Positions 44,620 through 54,499 of a stretch of 64,000 bases of DNA are shown here, piece after piece; the stretch's first letter is position 1; every line of letters begins with the position of its first letter. The notes beneath the pieces were generated by a model. That model ran no database searches, was not told the DNA's origin, and saw only the letters and a program-made list of their open reading frames with translations. The DNA comes from Clostridiaceae bacterium (GTDB lineage Bacteria; Bacillota; Clostridia; Lachnospirales; Lachnospiraceae): the NCBI GenBank assembly GCA_910575795.1, contig CAJTGE010000030.1, positions 1 through 64,000 on the forward strand, in the 5' to 3' direction. The position numbers and the translations under genes were made by a program.

Positions 44620-46043
44620 AAATTTACCGTTTACTGAGGGAAGGCGCGGCAGCCGGAGTGGAGTATGAAAATCCCGCTGAAAACTATTACGGCCACCTAC
44701 AACATAAACTTGCTGAAATACGATTCCGAGACCGGAAAGCCCCTGGCGGATTCCCACTGGGACATCCTGGAAAAATTTGACGACACCCAGCTTGACAACA
44801 CAGAGCTGGATCGCAAACCAGACGCCCCGGGAACCTACGAGTCCGGCCTGGGGAACCTCAACCAGACGGCCTGGGGGGATGATGAGATCGTGTTTAACTA
44901 TTCCGGAAATAAGGGCGTCACGGAGTCTGATACCAACAAATATAACTGGGGCAATGACGTGGGAAGCCAGTTTGAGACGTGGGACGACCCGTACCGTGAT
45001 CCCTGCAAACGGGACGACAATGTAACGGGCCGGGACGGGCTTCTCTATGAGATTGATTCTTCCGGGAACAAAAGTGAGACGCCCGCACATACGGATATCA
45101 AAGGCTACACCTATCATAAGGGCTACTGTACCGGGCATCCGGCCCCGGAGATTGAGTACCTTGAATGCGAATGCGAGGAGGAGTGCGACTGTGAGGAAAT
45201 CAACCAGCAGCTGCATGACGAGGCGTGGGCCGCATGGTATGAGGAAGTAAAAAAATGCGAAAAACTTGTGGAGGAAGGCGGGTTCTTCCACTGCATCGAG
45301 CCGGGTGACGCCGCAAAGGAAGCGATGGAGGCAGACCGCGATTAGTTTTATAAAGATTTTATTTCCCTGACCTATGAATACAGCGCAAGGGAAATCCAGG
45401 CGGCAAAGGGCTATATACGCCACGGCATCCACACGGATGACATCCCGGTCGAGTGGCGCACCGTCACATCCAGCGAATATAAGGATACCGGGGAGGCGAA
45501 AAACCTTAACCATACGGGAGGAGGAGCCCGGGGGACAGAGCCGGATGGTGAGAATACCCAGACGGGGATCATGATAAGGACGGGGAGAAATACTCCGGCA
45601 GTTCCTACCGCTACACGCCCGCCATGAAACAGGACCGGATTGCCGCCGTAAGGCCTGTCCGTTCCGAAAGCTCAGAACCGGAAGGAGAGCCTCTTGCAGA
45701 CACTGAGGAAACTGCCGGTGCATCTGAAAACAGGGAAACGGGCGGCCAGGATGAATCAGGAAGCAATGGCAAAACGAACAGTACAGCCAAGGCTGAGAAG
45801 CAGGGAGAAGAAAGCCTGACGGAGGAAGGCGAAGCAGACACCATCGTAACAGCCCAGGGAAAAAGGGTTCAGGGAATTGCTTTTATTGCAGAGGCTGAGA
45901 ATGCCGGTAAAACGGAAAGTATGGCTAAAGCGGAAGATGCCGAAACCAGCACCGCCGATGCAACCGACGGCCAGGAAGAAATAGAAAGCATGGCTATCAC
46001 TGACAGCACGAAGGCCACAGGACAGAGATACCGGGCATATTAA
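44620..46043 (+). pseudogene. Remnant of a large surface/adhesin-like protein
   Basis: From 44665 the frame reads as a Tyr/Asp-rich extracellular-type protein (NINLLKYDSETGKPLADSHW, GYTYHKGYCTGHPAPEIEYL) with acidic cysteine clusters (CECEEECDCEE). An in-frame TAG at 45343-45345 interrupts it; the same frame continues FYKDFISLTYEYSAREIQAA. A frameshift near 45560 leads to an Ala/Glu/Thr-rich low-complexity tail ending at 46043. The KYDSETGKPLADSHW opening resembles SpaA/Cna-B isopeptide pilin domains. The start is missing, cut at the MITE-like element. Confidence 0.55.
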
Positions 46044-46050
46044 TCAGTAA

Positions 46051-47374
46051 GGAACTGTTAAAAAATAACTTTTAACTTTTGGGTTTAATAACATAGTTCC
46101 ATTTTCCGAGTGTTTCGCATGGGAAAATGTTGATTTTCGCTAATTCATCATCAGATATTTTGTGGCCGGTTTCATATATTTTCTCATCAAGCTGGCATGT
46201 AATGGTTAGCCCTTTTTCTGTTGTTGTATTTGATATTAAACTGATTACTGTTTCAATATCAATTAAAGGCTGTCCCTGCCAGTTTTTTGAAATATAGCAA
46301 AACATCCGATGCTCTACTTTGTTCCATTTTGATGTACCAGGCGGATAATGGGAAACCATGATTTCCAGCCCCGTATCGTTGGCTAACTGCTGTAATTCGT
46401 ATTTCCAGTTGCGGCTCCGGGAGCCATTGCTCTCTCCGCCATCACATGTGATGTATATCCGCTTTGCGTCAGGGAATGCATTTTTCCCAACAGCATTCCA
46501 CCAGCACGAAATGCTGGTTGCGGCAAATTCAGATGTGTCATGGCTTGTTCCAAGATTGACAAACCCGGTATTGTTATTGAGGACATAGACGCCATAGGGC
46601 GCCACCTTGCCTAATTCAGGTATTGGAAAATCATGATCCAGTACTTTGCGGGGATTTTTCATTTGCCTATACTCCGCCCCGTCATTTTTAAAATTGCCAA
46701 TGCTCTCTTTTTTCTTTGTGTCAACAGAGATAACCGGTTCCCCATTCTTCAGATACTCATGGGCAGTATGGTCGATAAATTCAAACTGTTCATTGCGGTT
46801 CGGGCTTGGTATGCCAATCTGCTCCATTTTTTGGTTCACCTGTTTGCTGTAGCCCATATCCGTTAAAAGCTGCGATATCTTTACATAACTGATGGTTATG
46901 GAATAATCTTCTTTAAGGATATTACTGATTTTGCGCAGGCTGAGGGTTGATGCAACCCAATGCAGTTCCTTGGAGGGATCGCCATAGGTATTGCCGTCAA
47001 TTATTTTTTCAATGGCCTCTGTGATGTTGGGGTAGGTTTCAGTTGTTGGCTTGCGGCCAGCGCCTTCCCTGCGGATCCTGCCGCTGGAAATAACCTCATC
47101 ATTTTCTGAATCAGCCTTTCCGGCAATGAGGGTCGGATATGTGATACCAGTTAATTCAACAATGTGGGCCTTTCCGCCGTTGCCGTACACATCGGCTGCT
47201 TTACTTAAAAGAATGCGTTTGCTTTTTTCATCTGATAAGTTGTTTATAAGCGCAACAAGTTCGTCAAACGGGGTCACATTTGTGATATTCATGGTACAGC
47301 AACACTCCTTCCTGATCTATAAAAGGAGTATATCATACCATTCGCCGATTTAAAAGTTATTAATTAACAATTCC
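46051..47374 (-). mobile_element. ISAzo13-type insertion sequence
   Basis: One transposase gene (46072-47292, minus) is enclosed by imperfect inverted repeats. The left end is GGAACTGTTAAAAAATAAC; the right end, complemented, is GGAATTGTTAATTAATAAC, both followed by TTTTAA. TAA flanks both sides, a possible short target duplication. The element looks intact. Confidence 0.8.
46072..47292 (-). CDS. ISAzo13 family transposase
   Basis: 406 residues. The N-terminal helix-turn-helix region includes RREGAGRKPTTETYPNITEA. The catalytic DDE core shows Asp in VISVDTKKKES, Asp in IYITCDGGESNGSRSRNWKY and Glu in WNKVEHRMFCYISKNWQGQP, as in ISAzo13/pfam07592 transposases. It is full length and without frameshift, so probably active. 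Confidence 0.85.
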   Translation of the reverse strand: MNITNVTPFDELVALINNLSDEKSKRILLSKAADVYGNGGKAHIVELTGITYPTLIAGKADSENDEVISSGRIRREGAGRKPTTETYPNITEAIEKIIDGNTYGDPSKELHWVASTLSLRKISNILKEDYSITISYVKISQLLTDMGYSKQVNQKMEQIGIPSPNRNEQFEFIDHTAHEYLKNGEPVISVDTKKKESIGNFKNDGAEYRQMKNPRKVLDHDFPIPELGKVAPYGVYVLNNNTGFVNLGTSHDTSEFAATSISCWWNAVGKNAFPDAKRIYITCDGGESNGSRSRNWKYELQQLANDTGLEIMVSHYPPGTSKWNKVEHRMFCYISKNWQGQPLIDIETVISLISNTTTEKGLTITCQLDEKIYETGHKISDDELAKINIFPCETLGKWNYVIKPKS

Positions 47375-47389
47375 TAATAGAAAACAGGG

Positions 47390-47695
47390 ATGAACTCAGA
47401 CATGGAGCTCACGGCGGAAGAAATGGGACGCATAAAAAGGGAACACTGGTCGGTGGAGGATCGTCTCCACCATGTATTGGATAATGCATTCCGTGAAAAG
47501 GAGGTGGCCAGCATTATGATGGCGCTGTTTAACCAGGAAAAGGCAGTGGAACAATTTGGATATGAAAGAATGCAGGAGGGCCGTAAGGAAGGAATCATAG
47601 AGTTGTTAGGGAAGCAGGTAAAGTCCGGTGATATGTCGGTTGAGAAAGCGGCGCAGTATGCCGGTATGAGCCTGGAACAGTTCCTCTCCCATTGA
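47390..47695 (+). pseudogene. Rpn-like C-terminal fragment
   Basis: The 101 codons include FGYERMQEGRKEGIIELLGK and GDMSVEKAAQYAGMSLEQFL, matching the EGRKEG and repeated-helix end of Rpn proteins. The upstream part (ELTAEEMGRIKREHWSVEDR) is cut by the ISAzo13 element. The family call is from pattern. Confidence 0.45.
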
Positions 47696-47741
47696 TCGTG
47701 CGGCTGTGAGAAAGAGGGAGTGACGATCATGATGGCATTGA

Positions 47742-47940
47742 GAGGATGCAGGAAAGCCGCGAGGAGGGCGATCTGAACCGTGCAAGTGAAACAGCCTCCA
47801 ATATGTTGAGGAATGGAGATTCTATAGAAGAATACGGCGCAGATGAAGAGGGCGTCTCCAGCCGGAAACTGAAAAAGAGACAAGGGAAACAGAAAGAGGA
47901 TCTAATGGTAAAAGCTCCCTGGTTAGGGGGAGCTTTTTAG
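47742..47940 (+). pseudogene. Degenerate Rpn-like C-terminal fragment
   Basis: It reads RMQESREEGDLNRASETASN, MLRNGDSIEEYG, then a basic tail. A closely similar but differently decayed stretch lies at 49760-49895. It has no start or nuclease core. Confidence 0.4.
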
Positions 47941-48135
47941 AAAAAGCTGTGTGCCAATGCCCGTTTTGTGGGCTAGATCACAGTGACAGTATATGCAGAC
48001 ATGAAAAAAGAATTGCATAATACAATTCTTTTTCCTAGAAAAGCCTTGCGGCCAATGTCCCTTACAGGACTAGATAACTTGTTTGTCTACGTCTTAATTA
48101 TAACATTTTCCATTAGAAAGTCAATATGGAAAAAT

Positions 48136-48696
48136 TTAGAGTTCCAGATGGTTCCTAATGAGTTTTTCCACGGCGGCAAGGCATTCAGGCGCTAAACGGC
48201 CGATCCGTCTGCCGAGCCTGGCTTTGTCAATGGTCATGATGTCTGTCACGATGATGCGGGACGGTTCTTTATCAAGTTTTCCGTCTGCCAGTTCGGCGGA
48301 TGAGAGGCGTACCTGGTAATTTGGGTTGATTTTTGTGCCGTCGCCTTCAATGGGAAGAACATTTACTTTTTCGCTGTATATATTTGCCTTTTTGTTTTGG
48401 ATAATCACAACCAGGTGGTTCCCGCAAAGTTCGCTGCCTACGCCTTCTGTGATGAATGCGTTGTATATTTCGCCGCGGTAGGGTTTTACCGGATGGAATT
48501 TCTTTTCGTGAGAAGAGCGCATTTTTCGGTTTTCAACGGAATTGTGGTGCATCCGGCACTGTTCAGGTATGTACCGCAGATAGGAGATCGCTTTATTGAC
48601 AGAAATGTGTTTCAGGCTTGCAAGGACGCCCTGAAAAACGGAAGTCAGGGAGGACTTGTCGCTGTCGTTTAAGTTGTTTAAGGAATTGTATTCCAT
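48136..48696 (-). CDS. MazF/PemK-type endoribonuclease toxin
   Basis: About 186 residues. An N-terminal ~80-residue helical extension precedes a MazF/PemK domain: KPYRGEIYNAFITEGVGSEL, CGNHLVVIIQNKKANIYSEK, VNVLPIEGDG, SRIIVTDIMTIDKARLGRRI. Family members cut mRNA and are neutralised by a small antitoxin. No antitoxin gene is recognisable next to it. The start at 48696 follows GCGGAGG; the longer frame to 48735 lacks a site. Confidence 0.75.
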   Translation of the reverse strand: MEYNSLNNLNDSDKSSLTSVFQGVLASLKHISVNKAISYLRYIPEQCRMHHNSVENRKMRSSHEKKFHPVKPYRGEIYNAFITEGVGSELCGNHLVVIIQNKKANIYSEKVNVLPIEGDGTKINPNYQVRLSSAELADGKLDKEPSRIIVTDIMTIDKARLGRRIGRLAPECLAAVEKLIRNHLEL

Positions 48697-49009
48697 ATGC
48701 ACCTCCGCTTTTGTTTTATAGAAAAAGAATAGCATATTATGTCGGAAAATGCAATGAAGGAGGACGTAAAAAGTGGGGATCAGAAGATGCCTGGTTACTT
48801 TTCATGGCTCGGGAAGCCGCGTGGAGTAACGGCCGCCGGTTCATTGGAAGTTCGTTAAAGCGAAGAACCGGCAGCCTGCAAGCCAGAATTTTCGTACGGG
48901 ATGCGCAGCTCATGCGCATCCCTACCCATGAACACTAACGATGCCTGATATCAGAGGGGCGGGGACAATGCCTCGCGACTGCTTGTTACCAGACAGCCGG
49001 CTGGAGTAT

Positions 49010-49895
49010 TAGTCGAGGTCGGATACATGGAATATTCAGCTTCCATACCGTCTCCAGTTATATCAATAAAAAACATAAGGACCGCCTGTTCAGTTTTCCT
49101 GTTCGGGGAGGAAGGCAACAGAGAGTGGACACTGAGTCTGTACAATGCGGTGAACCATACGGGTTATACGAATCCGGATGACATTGAGTTTACGACCATG
49201 GAGGATGCCATATACATGGAGATGAAGAATGACATCTCCGTTATCCTTTGCCAGGTCATGAATGTTTATAAGCAGCAGAGCACTTATAACCCGAATATGC
49301 CGGCACGCCAGATGATGTATGCGGTAAAGCTGTATGACCAATATATCCAGCAGAAAAAGCTTAACCTTTATGGGAAAAAACTGGTGCGCCTTCCGCTCCC
49401 GAAACTGGTGGCTTTTTACAACGGGACGGAGGGAGAGGACGATCAGCTCCTGAAGCTAAGCGATGCGTTCACCCGGGAAGAGGAGGCCGTGGAGTCTGAC
49501 ATTGAGGTGCGGGTTCGGATGTCAACATTAACTATGGAAAGAATGAGGGCCTTCTGGCTTCCTGCAGACCGTTAAAGGAATATGCGTGGCTGGTAAGCCG
49601 TATCTGTGGAAACCAGACGTACATGGATTGAAGATGCAGTGGACAAGGCAATAGAGGGGATGTCGGATGATTTTGTAATCCGGAAGTTCCTGATCGGGCA
49701 CAGGGCGGAGGTGAAGGATATGTGCATTACGGAATATAATGAGGCTGAGACGATGGAGATGATCCGTGAAGAAGGCCGCGAGGCGGGTGATCTGAACTGT
49801 GCACGGAGGTTGCATTTAATATGCTGAAACGTGGCATTTCTTTCGACGAGATAGCGGAGATCCTGGAATTCCCGGTTGACATGATCCGTTCATAG
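49010..49895 (+). pseudogene. Rpn family transposase-like nuclease, several frameshifts
   Basis: The conserved path is YINKKHKDRLFSF, frameshift near 49098, LFGEEGNREWTLSLYNAVNH, TMEDAIYMEMKNDISVILCQ, QSTYNPNMPARQMMYAVKLY, KLVRLPLPKLVAFYNGTEGE. A shift near 49520 and another near 49610 follow, then AVDKAIEGMSDDFVIRKFLI and EVKDMCITEYNEAETMEMIR. The core resembles DUF4351/Rpn proteins. At least three lesions make this a dead gene. 48740-49010 upstream contains an equally degraded start region. Confidence 0.75.
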
Positions 49896-49933
49896 TAAGA
49901 AATTGAACGGACTTTGTAAAATATATTATGCAC

Positions 49934-49969
49934 AAAAAAGAAGGCTTTTCCATAAAGGCCTTCTTTTTT
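49934..49969. terminator. Bidirectional rho-independent terminator
   Basis: AAAAAAGAAGGC / GCCTTCTTTTTT stem around TTTTCCATAAAG. A- and T-runs lie on both sides. Confidence 0.85.
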
Positions 49970-50269
49970 GCAGGAAAAAAATATGCATCTGAAATAAAAA
50001 GGCGAAGAGTAGTCTTGTCTACTCTCTGTTATTGTGCTATACTATTGAAAATAAAGGTATTTATGATACATATTTGTCGATTGGTTGGCAGGAATTAAGA
50101 CAGTGCCCCCTTATGTAGCAGATATGTCGTATGGACTGCCGCAGAAGCTTAGAAGGGGGCTGGAGCCTTTGAAGGTTTTGAGTCCTGGGAAGCTTTAGGT
50201 TAATCTATTAAAAGTTCTGTGAGCGAAGCTTTGCCCCTGATGCTTCAAACGGTTTCATTCCTTCTGTTT

Positions 50270-50298
50270 TTGCCTTTTGTCAGATTTTGTCCTATAAT
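50270..50298 (+). promoter_or_regulatory. SigA-type promoter of the tyrosine recombinase
   Basis: TTGCCT (50270-50275), a 17-bp spacer and a perfect TATAAT (50293-50298), 31 nt before ATG 50329. In contrast with the CCATACTT genes, this unit appears to use the host's housekeeping sigma factor. Confidence 0.75.
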
Positions 50299-50328
50299 GA
50301 AGGAAATCGCAAGAGGGAGGCAGATTAG

Positions 50329-51279
50329 ATGGACAGAAACAATGGAGCGGGCAGGATCACAGGGACAGATATGGAAAAATGGGCGAAGCAGTACCTGGAA
50401 TTCTGCAGATACCGCAGGGAACTGAATAAACATACATTAAAGGCATACCGGATCGATTTGAGGCAGTATTTATCCTTTGTCAGGGATGATGCGTTTGTGA
50501 AAGCGAAAATCGAGGAGTATATAACGGAATTGCACAGGCGCTATAAACAGAAGACGGTAAAACGTAAAATCGCGAGTGTGAAGGCGTTTTATAAGTATTT
50601 AGAGGAGGAGGAGTTGATTGATGGGCCGAATCCGTTCGGACGGATCCGGGTAAAATTTAAAGAAAAGGAAACATTGCCGCGTATTATTCCGAGAAATGAG
50701 ATCGAACGGCTTTTGAATTTTATGTATCAGCAGATGGGACGTTCGTCTGAAGTAGGAGATTTATTTCGGGATCTTTCGGTGGTTGAACTGTTTTTTGCGA
50801 CAGGCGCGAGAGTATATGAGGTTTCCAATCTGAAAAAGCAGGATGTCGATCTGAACGGAGGCGTGATCCGGATTATGGGAAAGGGCGGCAGGGAACGGTA
50901 TGTGCAGATTGGAAATCCGGATGTTTTGAAATTACTGAAGAAGTATTATAAAAGCAATCAGGCTGAGATTGACAAAAGCGGATGTTTCTTTGTCAATCGC
51001 CGCGGCACACGTTTTACGGAACAGTCGATCCGGAATATGATAAAAAAATATGTAAGGATGGCCGGAATTTCCATCCATATAACCCCGCATATGTTCCGCC
51101 ACTCCGTGGCCACGTATCTGCTGGAGGAAGGCGTCGATGTGATGTACATCCAGAAAATACTGGGACACAGTTCGATAAAAACGACGCAGATTTATCTGCA
51201 TATCGCTTCTAAAAAGCAGATGGAGATACTGAGGGAACGTCATCCGCGCAATAAGATGCGGATTCAGTGTGTGGCGTAG
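50329..51279 (+). CDS. Tyrosine recombinase (XerC/D-like)
   Basis: 316 residues. The N-terminal SAM-like core-binding domain (YRRELNKHTLKAYRIDLRQY) and the catalytic domain are complete: Arg in FFATGARVYEVSNLK, Lys in RIMGKGGRERYVQIG, HxxR in TPHMFRHSVATYLLEEG, His in ILGHSSIKTTQIY and the Tyr nucleophile in QIYLHI. It cuts and rejoins DNA at short dyad sites. It is followed 150 bp later by a cassette whose two inverted repeats each carry a GGATAA-7-TTATCC dyad, a plausible substrate. GGGAGGC precedes ATG 50329. Confidence 0.92.
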   Translation: MDRNNGAGRITGTDMEKWAKQYLEFCRYRRELNKHTLKAYRIDLRQYLSFVRDDAFVKAKIEEYITELHRRYKQKTVKRKIASVKAFYKYLEEEELIDGPNPFGRIRVKFKEKETLPRIIPRNEIERLLNFMYQQMGRSSEVGDLFRDLSVVELFFATGARVYEVSNLKKQDVDLNGGVIRIMGKGGRERYVQIGNPDVLKLLKKYYKSNQAEIDKSGCFFVNRRGTRFTEQSIRNMIKKYVRMAGISIHITPHMFRHSVATYLLEEGVDVMYIQKILGHSSIKTTQIYLHIASKKQMEILRERHPRNKMRIQCVA

Positions 51280-51309
51280 GGGTTTTTAAGGTGATACATA
51301 AGAGGATTT

Positions 51310-51341
51310 GAGGCCGGCTTTTTTAGGGTGGCCTGTTTTTG
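51310..51341 (+). terminator. Probable terminator after the recombinase
   Basis: AGGCC/GGCCT stem with an internal T6 loop and GTTTTTG tail. Confidence 0.5.
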
Positions 51342-51361
51342 CTGGGAAGGAGGTGGAAAAA

Positions 51362-51418
51362 TTGGAAAATAATAGAAAAATGAGGGCTGCGAGCGGGGCG
51401 GGAGAGTGTATGCTTTAG
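51362..51418 (+). CDS. Short ORF (18 aa), possible gene stub at the cassette edge
   Basis: A strong AAGGAGG site lies 7 nt before TTG 51362, but the frame (MENNRKMRAASGAGECML) ends 12 nt before the inverted repeat. It may be the remaining start of a gene cut by the cassette, or a leader. Confidence 0.35.
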   Translation: MENNRKMRAASGAGECML

Positions 51419-51429
51419 ATAGTATTGTT

Positions 51430-51521
51430 ATGGATAATTAGAAGTTATCCGTTATTTTGGAATGAATGATAATGCTTTAATATTATTACTGTTTCGGAAA
51501 TGACACTTAATTATCAACTTA
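51430..51521 (+). repeat. Left terminal inverted repeat
   Basis: It starts TGGATAATTAGAAGTTATCC, a dyad with six-base arms around a 7-bp core. An inward promoter-like stretch follows (TTGGAA, 17 bp, then ATATTA), then CGGAAATG. The ATG at 51500 opens a nine-codon frame (MTLNYQLRI...) just before the first gene. Confidence 0.9.
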
Positions 51522-51548
51522 GAATTGTTTAAAGAGATAGAATTTCAT

Positions 51549-53309
51549 ATGCAGGCATACGAGAAATGCTCTGAAAAATCTCCAGTAAAAGATTTAAATG
51601 GATTTATGCGTAAAATTAAAATGCTTTCTTTCGACAACCAATTCATAGAATTGTTTGAAAAAAAATATTCACAAGACGAAAAAGAATTGTTTGGAAAAAT
51701 GCTTCTCAACATAGAATGCATAATAGAAAAAAGTAGTGTCATAGAATTTTTAGAAGGACACACTAATATTATAGATGAAAAAATAGCTAGATGTTCACCA
51801 GAAATGTTAAAAGAGGGAAATTGCCTTGGATTGAGTAAAATAAGCCATATTTTATTAGTAGGATCAGGTGCTATGCCAATTACAGCAACTGTTATGCTGA
51901 AATATTTTGATTGCACAGTAACATGCCTAGACATTGACGCACAGGCAATATCTCTATCCCAAAAGTGGTTAACGCATCTCATACCTAATAATAATGTAAT
52001 GTTCGTTCAAAATGATATTTTCAACATTGTAAATTACGAATCGTACAGTCATATTATTATAACAGGACACATTTTTAATAAAAATATGCTTCTTAAGCAC
52101 TTGTTTACATATTTGAAGAACAATCAAAAAATACTATTACGTAATTCCTCTGGATTATATAGACAAGTATATCAAGTTGTTACAAATTTTAAAGATTATA
52201 TAATACTAGATACTATAGACCACAACCAACGTATGCCCTATACTTCATATGTCATTAAACCTGGAAAAACTGTTAGTGTTATGACTACACCATTCTATCT
52301 ATTTGATCTTGCAGCAATTCAACATAACTATGTACATATCTGTCAATTACTTAAAGGCTGTGACAAAGTTTTTTATGCGCTTAAGGCAAACGGTGAGCAA
52401 ACCATTATTAATTCAATGAAAAAATATGCAGTTCCATTCGAGGTGAGTAGTATTAGAGAATTACAAATTGCTAAAGGTGCAACAGAAATTATTTGCTCTT
52501 TACCAGTCAAATCAGAAGAAATGATTACCAAACTCTATAAAGCGGGTTGCAAATATTTTGTATTCGATTGTTGGGAAGAATACGAGAAACTGGTAAGATT
52601 AGCCCCCGATTCGATAAAAATAGTCCGTATAAATATTAAAGATTTGTCACCGGATACAATTGATTATGGAATGACAGAAAAGGAATTTTATGAAAAATAT
52701 AATGGTAATACTACAAAAGTAGATGGTGTGACTTTTTATAATATTCCAAATCTATCAATAGCGCAGATTATGACCATACTTGAAAGATGTCAACGTCTAC
52801 TGTATTCTCTTACCGTGCATCGAAAAGTTCTTAATATTGGTGGAAACTACCGTTTTGAGACAGATTTGGAACCAGGTTTTTACGAAGAATTGCATGCTAA
52901 GCTCACTTCTATAAAAAGCAAAATCAATGGACTTACGGTGTATGCAGAACCGGGAAGAACAATTGTAAAATCTGCGGGCATGATATTTACCAAGGTAATA
53001 TCTACAAGAAAAATGCAAAATAAAAATGAGGTTTATCTTGACGCCGGTATCCCAAGTGGCATCCTATATCCTCCACAAAAGGTGGCGCTTTTCAATACAA
53101 ACCGTATACCAAAACCAAGTAGAATTCAATATGATTTTTACGCAACTACTTGTTCAAAAAAACTTCTTTTTAGTATAGAAATGAGTTATCAGATAATGGA
53201 GAATGATATTTTGATTTTAGAGGAGATGGGTACTTATTCCTTATGCAAATCTAATCATTTTCATGGATGGAATCTTCCAGAAGTAAAATATATATTAGAT
53301 GAAAACTAG
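51549..53309 (+). CDS. Fusion: nicotianamine-synthase-like SAM enzyme + PLP decarboxylase
   Basis: 586 residues. Residues about 1-240 resemble nicotianamine/staphylopine synthases: ISHILLVGSGAMPITATVML (SAM loop at 103-110), then CTVTCLDIDAQAISLSQKWL. These enzymes join aminobutyryl groups from SAM. Residues about 245-586 are a fold-III PLP decarboxylase of the LysA/ornithine type: TPFYLFDL, the PLP lysine in KVFYALKANGE (about 279), LNIGGNYRFE, YAEPGRTIVKSAG (about 467) and the C-terminal EEMGTYSLCKSNHFHGW. I know of no standard fusion of these two. ATG 51549 is chosen; the frame also allows TTG 51525. It is very AT-rich. Confidence 0.75.
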   Translation: MQAYEKCSEKSPVKDLNGFMRKIKMLSFDNQFIELFEKKYSQDEKELFGKMLLNIECIIEKSSVIEFLEGHTNIIDEKIARCSPEMLKEGNCLGLSKISHILLVGSGAMPITATVMLKYFDCTVTCLDIDAQAISLSQKWLTHLIPNNNVMFVQNDIFNIVNYESYSHIIITGHIFNKNMLLKHLFTYLKNNQKILLRNSSGLYRQVYQVVTNFKDYIILDTIDHNQRMPYTSYVIKPGKTVSVMTTPFYLFDLAAIQHNYVHICQLLKGCDKVFYALKANGEQTIINSMKKYAVPFEVSSIRELQIAKGATEIICSLPVKSEEMITKLYKAGCKYFVFDCWEEYEKLVRLAPDSIKIVRINIKDLSPDTIDYGMTEKEFYEKYNGNTTKVDGVTFYNIPNLSIAQIMTILERCQRLLYSLTVHRKVLNIGGNYRFETDLEPGFYEELHAKLTSIKSKINGLTVYAEPGRTIVKSAGMIFTKVISTRKMQNKNEVYLDAGIPSGILYPPQKVALFNTNRIPKPSRIQYDFYATTCSKKLLFSIEMSYQIMENDILILEEMGTYSLCKSNHFHGWNLPEVKYILDEN

Positions 53310-53323
53310 AAAGGGGAATTACT

Positions 53324-54499
53324 TTGGAAAAAAATCATCAATTAATTTTAAATCCTGTTGAAAATATACCTGAGCTATTTCAAATCCATGTTGATGAATA
53401 TACAAAAGGATTATATATTTCAGACAAATACAAGGATGATGAAATTAATAAGCAATCCAAAATTGCTTTTTCCGGAAGATCTGAATACTCAGATAAAATA
53501 CATATTATTTATAATAAATGGGCAAAACAACTAGGAGCTAAATCTTTATCTATGAGATTACTTTCTGGATTACATGCTCATATTGTACTTTTCATGGGCT
53601 TAGGTAAAATAGGTGACACGATTCTGCTCCTTCCCGAATCAGCTGGTGGACACTATGCAACAAAAAAAATATTGGAACGTTTAGGATATAATGTTTTGGA
53701 AATGATTCCAGATAATATAAATTATTGTGTAGACATAGATAAGACTAAAGAGATTATTTATAAGTATGAGCCACAATTAATTTTTGTAGATAGAAGTGAA
53801 GGAATATATTATGAAGATTTTTCAATGCTTCTAAGCAATATTTCGTATGATTGTGGCACTATATTTGATGCATCCCAATATTTAACAAATATACTTGAAA
53901 AAGATTTTAAATCGCCGTTTTCCATGGGATTTGACATTATAATGTCCACTTTGCATAAAAATTTCCCCGGACCGCAGAAAGCACTGGTATGTAGCAAAGA
54001 TGATAACATTTACTGGGAGCGTATAATGGATGCTGTTTCCAGTTACGTTTCTAACCTACATGCCGAGAACATCTTTATGGCTGGGGAAATCCTAAAATTT
54101 CAATATATACTGAAAACGTACTCAAGACAAATGCTTAATAACAGCATACATTTAGAAAAGAAGATGCTCGAAGAGGGTATCCCGGTAGTAGAAAGAACCT
54201 TTGATAGAATTGCAACTCATCATATTTGGATTAAACCTGATGATAAAGAGCAAGCATATTGTTTTTATAAAAAGGCGGAGAGGTGTGGTATTTTGTTTAA
54301 TTATAGAAAACTTCCTTACGAATTGGGATATGGCATACGCATGGGAACATCCGCTGCCACACTACAGGGACTTAATGAACAAAACCTGCCGGAATTAGCA
54401 AAATTGATATCAGAGATATATTATCAAACGGAACTTTCCAATAACTTGCAAAAAAAGGCTCAAGACTATATAAAATCTCTGACTCCTCTTAACCGATAG
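53324..54499 (+). CDS. SHMT-like fold-I PLP enzyme
   Basis: 391 residues. It follows the serine hydroxymethyltransferase pattern: LNPVENIPE (compare SENFPS), GLHAHIVLFMGLGKIGDTIL, PESAGGHYATKK, FDASQYLTNIL and the PLP lysine in IIMSTLHKNFPGPQKALV (about residue 212). A normal host SHMT is ~410 residues and more strongly conserved, so this is a diverged paralogue with perhaps a different amino-acid substrate. The TTG start at 53324 follows AAAGGGG, 14 nt after the previous stop, so the two genes are one operon. It probably acts on the same small molecule as the fusion enzyme (inference). Confidence 0.75.
   Translation: MEKNHQLILNPVENIPELFQIHVDEYTKGLYISDKYKDDEINKQSKIAFSGRSEYSDKIHIIYNKWAKQLGAKSLSMRLLSGLHAHIVLFMGLGKIGDTILLLPESAGGHYATKKILERLGYNVLEMIPDNINYCVDIDKTKEIIYKYEPQLIFVDRSEGIYYEDFSMLLSNISYDCGTIFDASQYLTNILEKDFKSPFSMGFDIIMSTLHKNFPGPQKALVCSKDDNIYWERIMDAVSSYVSNLHAENIFMAGEILKFQYILKTYSRQMLNNSIHLEKKMLEEGIPVVERTFDRIATHHIWIKPDDKEQAYCFYKKAERCGILFNYRKLPYELGYGIRMGTSAATLQGLNEQNLPELAKLISEIYYQTELSNNLQKKAQDYIKSLTPLNR

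Larger units (their letters stand above)
49896..50328. other. Intergenic region before the tyrosine recombinase
   Basis: No gene is seen. It contains a strong bidirectional terminator (AAGAAGGC/GCCTTCTT with T6, 49934-49969), an AGAGTAG/CTACTCT hairpin at about 50006-50025, a wide GCCCCCTT/AAGGGGGC dyad (about 50105-50161) of unknown role, and a consensus promoter at 50270-50298. Confidence 0.6.

Noticed and set aside
52774..52781. CCATACTT inside the fusion-enzyme gene as an internal promoter
   Set aside because: It is intragenic, has no start codon or ribosome site at the usual distance, and one chance copy is expected in a window of this size.
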